Both the position numbers and the translations under genes were made by a program. Shown here in pieces: positions 1 through 10,137 of a DNA stretch of 64,000 nt. The stretch covers positions 12,205,412 to 12,269,411 of the forward strand of contig OY811974.1 in assembly GCA_963681505.1 (NCBI GenBank), written 5' to 3'. The stretch is from Eunapius fragilis. Taxonomy: Eukaryota > Porifera > Demospongiae > Spongillida > Spongillidae. How positions within the stretch are numbered: the stretch's first letter is position 1; each line of letters begins with the position of its first letter. Under the pieces are notes generated by a model. It was not told the origin of the DNA. It made no database searches and saw nothing but the letters and a program-made list of their open reading frames with translations.

Positions 1-63
1 ACTTCGGACGCCAGGAGAACTTTCCGAATCGAAGAACGTCCCGTTGAACCAACAGAGCACGAG
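1..63 (+). CDS. Possible upstream exon of the beta/gamma-crystallin gene (partial)
   Basis: The first 63 bases are open in frame 1 and end at a good donor, GAG|GTACGTA. Read in that frame the exon ends in phase 0, which matches the phase-0 exon beginning at 490. The 21 residues seen show no domain I can name, and the exon is cut by the window edge. Inference from splice signal and phase only. Confidence 0.35.
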
Positions 64-489
64 GTACGTATACCACAATGCATGGATAGTTGCCGCGACA
101 AGGTGATTTTGCATTGATCGTTGCAACGAATAGGCGAAGTTATAAAAATATCCACACGAAGCAGAATCAAAGTTACTCGTGCATGATTGAAACATTGATA
201 CTCTTTATCGATATAGATTAGGTCACGCTGTAACGAGCACCATGAATATGGGAGAGTTGCAGCGAAAAGGGCCATAGCGCAAATTTATTTGATATTCTAA
301 TAGACATCTATATCCCCTAAAATACTTTTCTTAAAATACATTTCTTAACATTTGAATTACACGCGTCCTACCAGGAACATTTTGTAATATCGCTCATGCA
401 TTATGAATAATACAAGCTCTCTGTATGAATTCGCAGCAAATGGAGCACTATATATCTAATCTGTCCCCCCCCCCCCCCCCCCCTAACAG
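64..489 (+). other. Probable intron with poly-C acceptor
   Basis: It begins GTACGTA and ends in a run of about 19 C followed by CTAACAG, a classical polypyrimidine tract and AG acceptor. An in-frame TAA at 484 lies just upstream of the acceptor, so the downstream reading frame cannot simply extend left. No other feature is seen inside. Confidence 0.5.
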
Positions 490-1050
490 CCAGTTGCTCA
501 GGAGGCTACAAGTGTCCCTCTGATTTTGTCGACAGATGCAACGTTTACTACCACCCAGAAGAAGTTCTCATCGTCGACGCACGTCAGTAGTAATATGAAG
601 TATGCCAAAGTCGATAACGACAAATCCCCAATAAAATCGTTTTTCGTCGTTTATACGGCCAACGACTATGCCACTGATGACACTGGTGCGGCTTATCTCG
701 TTCCCAAAAATCCACTGAGTGGATCGACGGAAGTCGTTAAGAGTGATGAACCCATTCAATCGGTTCATGGTTTTATTGTCCAGAATCCTGGAATCGCCGT
801 TTTCCAACACTTCAACTTCAAAGGAAACGCTGTGCAATTCAATAGCCGCGCCGATTCCATCGACGATTATTTCGATTACGATCAAAGGGATGGGGCATCT
901 AGCTATATCGTGACCGGTGGTAGATGGAAGCTGTGCTTAGAGGAGAACCTGCGAGGAGCTTGCTTCGATGCAAAGCAGGGAGATATTATTCCAGCCGTTC
1001 GCCACAACGATGCTATAAGATCTCTGGAGCCTGTGAGGCGGTCCGGCTGA
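490..1050 (+). CDS. Beta/gamma-crystallin family protein, last exon
   Basis: The open frame runs from the acceptor at 489 to the TGA at 1048-1050, about 187 codons. The C-terminal half looks like one beta/gamma-crystallin domain: an aromatic-rich strand IAVFQHFNFKGNAVQF, a turn with DDYFDYD, the GASSYIV segment, then GGRWKLCLEENLRGACF and the end motif NDAIRSLEPV. The family comprises double Greek-key proteins, many of which bind calcium, known from vertebrate lens, microbes, tunicates and sponges. The N-terminal part is low-complexity and has no clear domain. No good ATG lies at the start of the exon; the first internal Met is at about codon 36, which is why I read this as a downstream exon. 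There is no obvious signal peptide. Family assignment is fairly firm; the gene's 5' end is unresolved. Confidence 0.7.
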   Translation, partial: PVAQEATSVPLILSTDATFTTTQKKFSSSTHVSSNMKYAKVDNDKSPIKSFFVVYTANDYATDDTGAAYLVPKNPLSGSTEVVKSDEPIQSVHGFIVQNPGIAVFQHFNFKGNAVQFNSRADSIDDYFDYDQRDGASSYIVTGGRWKLCLEENLRGACFDAKQGDIIPAVRHNDAIRSLEPVRRSG

Positions 1051-1493
1051 AGTAACGAAACTTGAGCCGAGTAATTTGCTAGAGAGCAAACTCGTTAAAA
1101 AGATTTGAACTCGATTAGATTGTAGTTATATTTTAATTTGCTGCAGCGTATATATACAAACTCGTTGAAATCAATTAGATTGTATAGTTATAGTTTAATT
1201 CAGACGATTCTTTTCATCAATTGCATTATAAGTATGCTAAGCGCACGTATACGTTGACGCGCATGCAGCTTTATATACATCGTGAAAGACATGTACATGC
1301 ATGTAGTTCTTGGAAGAAGAACGTAACAGACCGATATCTCTGGACAATCTTTATTCACACACGTGAAGATGAAACAGCAAGAGAGATTGTCGAACAAGTG
1401 CGCGCATATTTTCCCAATCAATCCACCAAGACGAATCCATCTTTCATAACAGTGCACTCCATTTCTTTTTACTGCAAGTGCATTTTAATTAAT
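1051..1493. other. 3' flank of the crystallin gene; no gene seen
   Basis: AT-rich sequence with a short local duplication: the stretch around 1093-1135 recurs near 1160-1200 (ACTCGTT, GATTAGATTGTA, GTTTAATT). It may contain the 3' untranslated region. No canonical AATAAA was noticed. Confidence 0.4.
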
Positions 1494-1633
1494 AAGTAAC
1501 AAAAAACATTCTCTATACGATGAGGTTGGTGGTATATAGGAATCGAAGGTGATGGTGGTGTAAAAAGCAAGGGAACAAGGTTTCTGATTGAAAAGGAAGA
1601 ATGAAATAGACCTATATTAGCAAAACATTAATT
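1494..1633 (+). repeat. Diverged single arm of the Helitron-like element's 3' palindrome
   Basis: The sequence from AAAAAACATTCTCTA through GTTGGTGG, GTGGTGTAAAAAG and GGAACAAGG to CCTATATTAGCA follows, with many substitutions, one arm of the palindromes at 40,827-41,120 and 62,252-62,537. The opposite arm is missing here. It lies upstream of the small spliced gene at 1802-2126. Confidence 0.65.
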
Positions 1634-1660
1634 GGAAAGCGTAATTTATCGCAAACAGCC

Positions 1661-2126
1661 GTGCTAAACTATGAATCAAGTTGTGAGGCTTACAACGCAT
1701 GCGCACATGCGTTCACGCCACGTGATGACCATTTTTCGTCTCCAGTTGAGTCGGTAAGTATACTCAGTACCACACAAAATGTTAATCTGTGCGATTTTCA
1801 GGATCTGATGACCACTGTACTGCGGAACACCACTACATCTTCCACCGCTAGTCAAGTAGAAGCCATGCAGCTTATAGGAAAACGTCGTGGGTGCGCTACC
1901 AAAAGCCAGCGCCTGGTGAGTAAGCTTTGCTTGTCAGGAAATCTTAAAACAGATTATTAGGAAGTCATTCTACGATGCAGTTGTGGCGGTTTTTGGCTAT
2001 TAAGAACCACTACGCTTCATCACACGGTAAGCTTTTTTTTAACTACGTCAAATTTGTGTATGTGTGCGATATCATGTTTGTTCATAACCTTTATAGATTG
2101 ACGTTTGCGACTGTTGGTCGACGTAG
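1661..2126 (+). CDS. Small spliced gene with cysteine-rich C-terminus (resistin-like pattern, uncertain)
   Basis: Exons join(..1753, 1802-1915, 1961-2026, 2097-2126) are all in phase 0 and free of stops until the TAG at 2124-2126. Introns are 48, 45 and 70 bases, with donors GTAAGT, GTGAGT, GTAAGC and acceptors TTTTCAG, TTATTAG, TTTATAG. The matched phases make this a convincing gene. The C-terminus has the spacing C-x12-C-x-C-G...W...R...C-x-C, ending DVCDCWST. This resembles the C-x-C-G...W...R...C-x-C core of vertebrate resistin-like secreted proteins but lacks several of their cysteines; homology is not shown. The 5' exon and initiator Met were not identified. A secreted Cys-rich peptide is possible, but no signal peptide is visible. 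Confidence 0.6.
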
Positions 2127-2924
2127 CATCAGGAACCGAATAATGGTGCTTTGTAGCTGAAGAATTGGTTTCCTGGTGTGTTCTTTGAATTTTGCTCATT
2201 CATCTGAACAAGAGCGCTAAAAAGTAACGGTAAGTCGCTGGCTATAGTTGTTATCCATTTCCTTCCACAGATGGTGGCCTGTGGGGTATTCGCTTTGACA
2301 GCAGTGAAGAATGGTTTAGAAATCAGATGTTACCACGTACCGCCGAGGTAAAGCCATGTATCGATCAGTGATGTCTCAGTATTCTTTAAACAGGTTTTGT
2401 CCCACATATCCAGAAATGAGCGGTCAAAGGGAAAAGCTAATTAATTCGCGGTTTGCGAATCAGCGAATATTCCCGTATATTTTCCCATAGAAATGTATGG
2501 GGTCCTTCAATACCAAGCACACCAGATTTTTCTCAGCTTTTGCCAAAAGAAATTGTTTGTATACTACATTTGCCATGATTTTTAGTGGGGTCGCCGTATT
2601 TTTCCTATTTAAGGTTAGGCTTCCCTAGGATTGTCATAACATTGTCCTCAATGTACAGGTAGTCATTGGGAGCGTTTCTCATTACAATATTCCGCGACCA
2701 TTTGTGTCAACACCTTAACGATTTCCTATTTTGCCAAGAGAGAAACACATAGTTAGTACATCGAAGAACTATATTATGCATTGAAAACTAGGTCTTCCAA
2801 TTTAAAAATCGGCTTCCATAATTGGAAGAAGTATTCCATATTGAATCAGCATGTTGTCTCCGTCTCGTGCCCTCACAATTGTACGTACGTCGCAACAGCA
2901 GTTGACATAGAGCAAATGACACAT
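2127..2924. other. No gene recognised
   Basis: AT-rich sequence without convincing exons. Short ORFs here lack splice or motif support. Confidence 0.5.
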
Positions 2925-3064
2925 GCAGAGACCAATACAGAGACCGATTTGGGACCGGAAGTCGACACAGAGACCGATTTGGGCGTGATCCCACCAGAAG
3001 TCGGATACTAGTAACGTACGGCAGGCAGGCAAGCTGGGAATGATAATGGTGTCTCATTCCATAG

Positions 3065-3455
3065 TAACGATGGGGAAATTGACATCTTCGTAGCAACCCG
3101 AGGCTGCTAAATTTTGCCTTTAACCTGCGACGTGCACGTAAGTATTAGTTCGGCGCCACACTCGGATCACGTGCCATCCCCCTGATTATTATCGCGCAAC
3201 ATCACAGTTATAAATTCAAAGCTTCTGGGGGCCCCTATGGGGGGATTATACAACGCTCCACACAAGGAGTTGTGAGGAGCGTTGTACCAGAAGCATTGAA
3301 TCTCCATTCGTTGTAACTATGTCGGGGGGATGGCACGTGATCCGAGTGTGGAGTTGAGCTAATACGTACGCACGTGTACGTCGCTGGCTAAAGGCAAAAT
3401 TTAGCAGCCTCGGGTTGATACGACGATGTCAATTTCCGATCGATGGAATGAGACA
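3065..3455. mobile_element. Fold-back MITE-like element with central hairpin
   Basis: The arms are inverted copies. The left arm (about 3073-3180) carries GAAATTGACATC, CCCGAGGCTGCTAAATTTTG and ACACTCGGATCACGTGCCAT. The same words appear complemented, in reverse order, at about 3325-3450. The centre folds again: TACAACGCTCC at 3250-3260 pairs with GGAGCGTTGTA at 3277-3287. No coding sequence is seen. TSDs were not resolved. Confidence 0.65.
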
Positions 3456-3611
3456 CTATTTATAATTTCATTAAGTTAATACTTATGTACGTCTAGTTAG
3501 TCTCGCAAGCCAGGACGTACGGGCTACGGAGGACTGGGGCCCTCGTCCCAGTCCTGCTTACGTCGAACGTACAATAACTAAGTACGTTAATTAGGCTTGC
3601 AGCAGGGCGAT

Positions 3612-3700
3612 GTCAACTTTACGCAATATGACGTAACCATATGACATACTTATGTCAACTTTACGCAATATGACGTAACCATATGACATACTTATATGAC
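3612..3700 (+). repeat. 42-bp tandem duplication
   Basis: The block beginning ATGTCAACTTTACGCAATAT and containing GACGTAACCATATGACATAC occurs twice head to tail with almost no change. Confidence 0.85.
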
Positions 3701-4033
3701 AGGTCGATTTGGGCGTTGCCCTGGACCGGAAGTCGACACAGAGACAGATTTAGGCGTGGCCACACCATACATAGGATACTAGTAATGCACAGCAGGAAGG
3801 CAAGCTTATGTCTCATAGCCTCAATTCCATGGTCCTGTCTCATACATTTTTGTGTCACATAGCCTCTACTACATGCTCCTGTCCCATGCCCTTCCCTCAT
3901 AGTAAATTCTGAGTGGGGGGAGGTGCGGTTGAGTTAAATCACAGGCATAATTTTGTGTTGGAATTTACTCTCTGAAACCACAGATGGACCATATTTTAAT
4001 TTCATCTGCATGTCACACCCTTGCAGCTACAGG

Positions 4034-4036
4034 TAA

Positions 4037-4102
<66 letters not shown>
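4034..4102. repeat. CA dinucleotide microsatellite
   Basis: Almost pure CA for about 70 bases, with one CG interruption. Its complement partner in the other FB1 arm is the shorter TG tract near 8744-8786. Confidence 0.95.
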
Positions 4103-4105
<3 letters not shown>

Positions 4106-4523
4106 ATTAACATCCATAACTCCCTACATGTGTGTCTCTTAACCTCCAGTACATGGTACTGTATTGTAGCCTCCACTACATTTTTGTGTGGGGGGGTTCA
4201 TACATCTGTGCGTGCAGAGCATAAATCCTAACTAAAAAGAAGGGTTGCTATCAGCACGGCAGTGGTTTTAAACTCGACCACATCTCCCCCCACTCTGAAC
4301 TTATAGAGAAGGAAGGGCATGGGACATGAGTGGAGGTTATGTGACAATACTTTAACTCGCATGTCACACCCCCTTGCAGATATATGTAAACACACACACA
4401 TTAACACTTACACATGTACACAAACCTCCACAGGCTTGCGTCTCGCAGGACTGCATGGATCTCATAGCTTCCACTACATGTCTCATATCCTCCCCTGAAT
4501 GCCCATGCAAGTCTCCTAGGACC

Positions 4524-4525
<2 letters not shown>

Positions 4526-4558
<33 letters not shown>
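4526..4558 (+). repeat. 33-base poly-G run
   Basis: Uninterrupted G for 33 bases inside FB1. The matching place in the other arm (about 8288-8302) has only about 15 C. The length may be partly a sequencing or assembly estimate. Confidence 0.9.
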
Positions 4559-4559
<1 letters not shown>

Positions 4560-5122
4560 GATGAGCCTGTACCCCTGTACCCCTTACGTTCCCCCCCCCC
4601 TCCCCCCCCACACCTTATGCCACTCCCCCTCTCAAATCAACCACTGCTTTGTGTCTCATCGTCTTCCACTACAAACTCATGTGACCATGCCCTTGACAAC
4701 CTTCACACACTGACTAACACAAATCACTCATGCTTGTGCTTCTCCATTACATGTTCCTATCTCATGCCTGCATTAAATGCTCATGTCTCATAACCTCCAC
4801 TGTGATGCCCCTTGTCTCACTATATATGGTGAAGCCATGGAAGTTTGAATGCTACATTCTCAGGGTGCTTTAGTACATATACCTCAGATCTACCACATCT
4901 GATCTGATTGGGCAGCAATAAAAAAGGCTTCCTCTATAAATCCTTGAACTTACAGAACATACTGTTCAGTAAGGACCATGTGAATGGTACCATTGAGGGA
5001 CGAAAAGAGTCACATCACCTTTGTACATGCACACACACCACACAACACACACTGACCTTGAGGACATAGTGAAGGGGTCACATGAGCATGTAGTGGAGGT
5101 GATGAGACACATGCACGTAGCA

Positions 5123-5556
5123 GTGGCGGATTTAGGATTTGGGAGGGTGAGGGCACAAGGTGTGGGAGGGTCCACTCACACTGCAACTAGTGGGGGGGGG
5201 GGGGGGGATGCAGTAAGCTTGCCCATTCGGTGAGGCTTACCATGGTGCCTTCACATGGATGCACTAGCTATGGTGCCTTCACATGGATACACTGGTTATG
5301 GTGCCTTCACATGGATACACTGGTTATGGTGCCTTCACATGGATACACTGGCTATGGTGCCTTCACATGGATACACTAGCTATGGTGCCTTCACACATGT
5401 GAAGGCACCATAGCCAGTGCATCCATGTGAAGGCACCATGGTAAGCCTCACCGAATGGGCAAGCTTACAGCATCCCCCCCCCCCCCCAGTTGCAGTATGA
5501 ATGGACCTCCCACACCTTGTGCCCTCACCCTCCCAAATCCTAAATCCGCCACTGCT
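5123..5556. repeat. Inner fold-back with ends CAGTGGCGGATTTAGG
   Basis: It begins CAGTGGCGGATTTAGG and ends with the complement CCTAAATCCGCCACTG, with a poly-G/poly-C run in each arm and a 28-bp tandem array at the centre. The flanks are themselves part of FB1, so no independent TSD can be read. Confidence 0.65.
5242..5409 (+). repeat. 28-bp tandem array, about 6 copies
   Basis: Units starting ATGGTGCCTTCACATGGATA recur at 5242, 5270, 5298, 5326, 5354 and 5382. The array then turns into its own complement at about 5400-5440, so it sits at the hinge of a palindrome. Confidence 0.9.
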
Positions 5557-5692
5557 ACATGCTTTTGTCTCATTACCTCCACTACATGCTCATGTGACCC
5601 CTTCACTATGTGCTCAAGTTCAGTGTGTGTTGTGTGGTGTGTGTGTGTGCATGTGCAAAGGTGATGTGACTCTTTTCATCCCTCAATGGTAC

Positions 5693-5971
5693 CAGTGCCG
5701 GATTTAGACAGTCGTGGGCCCTGGGCAATTATACTTGGTGGCCCCCCCCCCCCCCCCCCCCCACTATTTTCGCGCACTTCTATTCTCGGTCTCTTGCTCC
5801 GGCTCCATATGCATGTTAATTCGCTCAATTAACACTAATTAGTAATTTTAGTATGAGTTATTATGAACCAAAAAAACATGAATATCATTATTATGAGAAC
5901 GGTGGGGCCCCCTCAAAAAGCCGTGGGCCCTGGGCAGCCGCCCCGTTTGCCCCCCCCTAAATCCGGCACTG
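5693..5971. mobile_element. 279-bp non-autonomous hAT-like element with 8-bp TSD
   Basis: The ends are CAGTGCCGGATTTAG and CTAAATCCGGCACTG. The flanking 8-mer AATGGTAC occurs at 5685-5692 and 5972-5979. The inverted copy of the same host sequence near 4985-5000 has the site once and unoccupied, confirming the insertion. An 8-bp TSD and CAG/CTG ends are typical of hAT. Internal sequence includes GTGGGCCCTGGGC near both ends. No ORF. Confidence 0.9.
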
Positions 5972-8431
5972 AATGGTACCATTAAACATGGTCCTTACTG
6001 AACAGTAAGTTCTGTAAGTTCAAGGATTTATAGAGATGTGTGTGCAGGCTATAATGGAAGCCTTTCATGTACAGGACTTGTAGTGACTGTGAATATTATT
6101 GCTGCCCAATCAGATCAGGTGTAGGAGATGGGCCACACAAGCATGTGAACTTAGTGCAGGCTGCTATGAGACACTGTAGGTTAGCATGAGACATAAGTAT
6201 GTAGTGATCTATGGAGGCTATGAGACACGAGCATATAGTGAAGGCATGAGATAGGAACATGTAGTGGAGGCTATGAAGCACAAGCATGAATGGTTTGTGA
6301 TTGTCTGTGTGACATGCTGTTGAAAAAAAAAACAATATGGAGAATGGCTAATACATCTGTGTATGCAGAGCATAAATAAATAAAAAAGAAGGGTTGCATT
6401 TCACCTCCGGCTTGGCTTTAACTTGACCACGCCTCCTCCCCACTCTGAACTAGAGCACATGGTCAAGGGCATGGTCACATGAGCATGTAGTGGAGGTGAT
6501 TAGACACAAAACAGTGGTGGATTCAGGATTTGGGAGGGGGAGGGGGTGGGGGTGGGGTGGGCACACAAGTGTGAGAGAAGTTCACAGCAAGGGGGGTGGA
6601 GGGAATGCTATTAGCTCTTCCATCGGGTCCGTAGCTAGGGTTAGAGGGGGGGGGGGGGGGGAACGCTGAAAGCTCGCCTATCATGTGAGGCTTTGCCCAT
6701 ATGCCTTTTCAATTATGGTATTCTTGGCATTAAAAATCTCATAGTAAAATACAATGGATACTTTTTAAAATTGTAACAGTAGTGGATTCAAGATTTGGGG
6801 GAGGGGGGGGCCACAAGGTGTGAGAGAGGTCCCCATCTAGGGAGTGGTGAGGGAACACTTTAATTATAGTGAAGGAATTGTATGGGGAGGAGGCTATGAG
6901 ATGCAAAAATGTATGAGACAAGACAGTGTAGTGGAGGCTACGAAACACAAGCATCTACTGCAGGGCTGAAAGCAACCATTCTTTTTAGTTGGAATTTACG
7001 CTCTGCATGCACAGATGCACAGATGTATGAACCCCCCACCATACATTAATTTTTTTTTGCATGTCACACCCCCTTGCATATATATGTAAATACACACACA
7101 CACACACACACACACGCACAAACACACACACACACACACATTAATACGTAGAACCACACAAAACTCACATGCTCGTGTCTCACAACATGGTCAGGACTAC
7201 ATGTACCTCATAGCCTCCACTACATGTCTCATATCCTCCCCTAAATGCCCTGGTCACCTAGTCCCCACTACACAGTAATGGACCCGGGGGAGGTGGGATG
7301 GGCCTGTGCCCTTAGCTCCCTCCCCTTAAAATAAATAGCTTTAAAGGGAGTTTGGTATGAGATTATTAATGCCAAAAACACCACAATTGTAAAGGTGTAT
7401 GGGATAAGCCTCACTGGATGGGCGAGCTTACAGCCCCCCCCCCCCCCCCCCCCACCAGCTACAGTGGGCACTGACCCTCCCATACCTTGTGCCCTCACCC
7501 TCCCAAATCCTAAATCCGCCACTGCTTAGCCTACATGCATGTGTCTTATCACCTCCACTACATGCTCATGTGACCCCTTCACTATGTCCTCAAGGTCAGT
7601 GCATGTGTGTGTGTGTGTTGTGTGGTGTGTGTGCATGTACAAAGGTGATGTAACACTTTTTGTCCCTCAATGGTAACATTCTTACACATGGTGCCTTTCT
7701 GAACAAGTGATAGGCAGGAATTTATTTTGAAAAGTGTGCAGGCAAGACTTATCTATAATGATGCCTTTCATGTACAGGTACTTGTAATGACTGTGAAATT
7801 ATTGCTGCCCAATCAGATCATGCAGATGTGGTAGATCTGAGGTACATGTACTAATTTTTATATAGACAAGCACCCTGAGAATGTAGCATTCAAACTTCCA
7901 TGGCTTCACCATATATAGTGAGACAAGGGCATCACAGTGGAGGTTATGAGACATGAGCATTTAATGCAGGCATGAGATAGGAACATGTAATGGAGAAGCA
8001 CAAGCATGAATGATTTGTGTTAGTGTGTGAAGGTTGTCAAGGGCATGGTCACATGAGTTTGTAGTGGAAGACGATGAGACACAAAGCAGTGCTTGATTTG
8101 GGAGGGGGAGTGGCATAAGGCGTGAGGGGGTAGGGAGGGGGGAACGCTGTAAGCTCACTCACTGTGTGAGGCTATGCCCCATATGCCTTTGCATTTGTGG
8201 TGTTTCGGCTTTAAATATCTCATAGCTAGCAAACTATTATTTATTTTAAGGGAGGGAAGTAAGGGGTACAGGGGTACAGGCTCATCTCCCCCCCCCCCCC
8301 CCAACTCGGGGTCCTAGGAGACCTGCATGGGCATTCAGGGGAGGATATGAGACATGTAGTGGAGGCTATGAGATCCATGCAGTCCTGCGAGACACAAGCC
8401 TGTGAGGTTTGTGTACATGTCTAAGTGTTAA

Positions 8432-8462
<31 letters not shown>

Positions 8463-8939
8463 TTACATATATCTGCAAGGGGGTGTGACATGCGAGTTAA
8501 AGTATTGTCACATAACCTCCACTCATGTCCCATGCCCTTCCTTCTCTATAAGTTCAGAGTGGGGGGAGGTGTGGTCGAGTTAAAAACCACTGCCGTGCTG
8601 ATAGCAACCCTTCTTTTTAGTTGGGATTTATGCTCTGCACGCACAGATGTATGAACCCCCCCACACAAAAATGTAGGCTACAATACAGTACCATGTACTG
8701 GAGGTTAAGAGACACACATGTAGGGTGCTATGGATGTTAATGGTGTGTGTGCGTGTGCGTGTGTGTATGTGTGTGTGTGTGTGTGCATTTACCTGTAGCT
8801 GCAAGGGTGTGACATGCAGATGAAATTAAAATATGGTCCATCTGTGCTTTCAGAGAGTAAATTCCAACACAAAATAACACCTGTGGTTTAACTCAACCGC
8901 ACCTCCCCCCACTCAGAATTCACAGTGAAGGAAGGGCAT

Positions 8940-9205
8940 GGGACAGGAGCATGTAGTGGGGACTATGTGACACAAAAATGTATGAGACAGGACCATGGAA
9001 TGGAAGCTATGAGACATAAACTTGTAATGGACGCTATAAGCAAGGACCAAGTAGCAGAGATTATGTGACACCAGCAGGTAGTAGAGACTATGAAACATTG
9101 GTATGCACTGAAGGCGATGATGCACAAGCATGTAATAAGACACAAGCATGTTGTTGGAGACTGAGATAAAACCATGTAGCAGAGGTCATGACACACAAGC
9201 ATGTA
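8940..9205 (+). repeat. Degenerate ~30-bp minisatellite
   Basis: Successive variants of GCATGTAGTGGAGGCTATGA followed by GACACAA run with irregular spacing of about 30 bases. Similar motifs occur at 6120-6290, 6880-6960 and 4130-4790 (complement). Confidence 0.6.
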
Positions 9206-9207
9206 TG

Positions 9208-9247
<40 letters not shown>

Positions 9248-10137
9248 AGGGGTTACATATATCTGCAAGTGGGTGTAACATGCAGAAGAAATAAAAAACG
9301 GAGAGATATGGTGGTTGGTTAATACATCTGTGCGTGCAGACCATAAACTTTTCAGCCCAGCTGTAATTTTAACCCGACCCCGCCTCCCCCATGCATCGTT
9401 TCTCATGGATCTGTTATAGAATTGTACGTCGATAAATGGGCACGCAAGGAGTGCACTGAACCCACAGGTACACGATTTCTATAAAATGATGTTATGTGCG
9501 CGCGTATTCACTACTGCTATAGGCTAGTACATACCGTGTTGCGTAAGGCGATGGCAGCTGGCAGCTGAATCCGGTAATATTTTGTCTTGAATTTATTTAC
9601 GGAATGGTTAATGCCACAATTTTTTGAAGTACATATACGATAATCGGACCGATTTATAGTACATTACAGACTGGTTTAAAATTCAATTTGAAAAAAGAAG
9701 CAAGATGACCGCCTATGTATGGGCCATTTCTGGATATGAGTTCTCATCTTTCTAAGCGTATAGTGTTTTATACTTTGCAAAAGATTAATATTTTTATAAC
9801 CTCGGCAGAAAATAATTGACCAACAACCACTGCGCGGAAGTATACCGTATACAGAGTAGCGCAGACACTGCATACCAAGTCATATACGGATACATATGCA
9901 GAAACTCTAGTATCCGGACACATATGGGGACTGGTATGTGAGAAGACTAGTATGAGGAACAGAATGCTGTGCAATATTCAGAGGGGCCGAATGCGGAGCA
10001 GTAAGAAGGGGATATGCGGATCGATTTAACAAGTGGAAATACCGGTACCGTCAAATACGTATGCCTGTAAGGTTCTTGTGCAGCATTCATAAAGAAGCAA
10101 CGTGCTTGTCTGCGGACAGCTGTGATGGAGCTAGCTT
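9206..10137. other. No gene recognised; TG tract, then GTATAC-rich stretch
   Basis: A TG microsatellite lies at about 9210-9246. From about 9840 the sequence is dense in GTATAC/CATATG-type words, a composition shared with 15,850-16,250 and 16,790-16,870. No convincing exon. Confidence 0.5.

Larger units (their letters stand above)
2925..3815. repeat. Diverged direct repeat flanking a fold-back element
   Basis: A block of about 120 bp at 2925-3060 recurs at 3698-3815. Shared landmarks, in order, are GACCGGAAGTCGACACAGAG, GATTT(G/A)GGCGTG, GGATACTAGTAA and GGCAAGCT. The two copies bracket the inverted repeat centred near 3268 and a 42-bp tandem duplication near 3612-3700. It could be the long terminal part of one element duplicated around a newer insertion. 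Confidence 0.6.
3799..9022. repeat. Large nested inverted repeat (FB1)
   Basis: Sequence from 3799 inwards reappears as its reverse complement from 9022 inwards. Examples: the block with CTCGACCACATCTCCCCCCA (about 4277) is complemented near 8556-8576; the CAAACTTCCATGGCTTCACC block near 7889 is the complement of about 4827-4846; CTAAATCCGCCACTG near 7512 matches 5123. A third partial copy lies at about 5400-6130. The arms are filled with CA/TG tracts, poly-G/poly-C runs and a degenerate motif of about 30 bp (GTAGTGGAGGCTATGAGACA). No protein gene was recognised. Long ORFs inside are low-complexity shadows. Confidence 0.8.

Noticed and set aside
4374..4793. 139-codon ORF through the poly-G run, and similar glycine- or proline-rich ORFs at 10,061-10,499 and 47,919-48,518
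   Set aside because: Homopolymer-driven open frames with no conserved residues; they coincide with MITE repeats.
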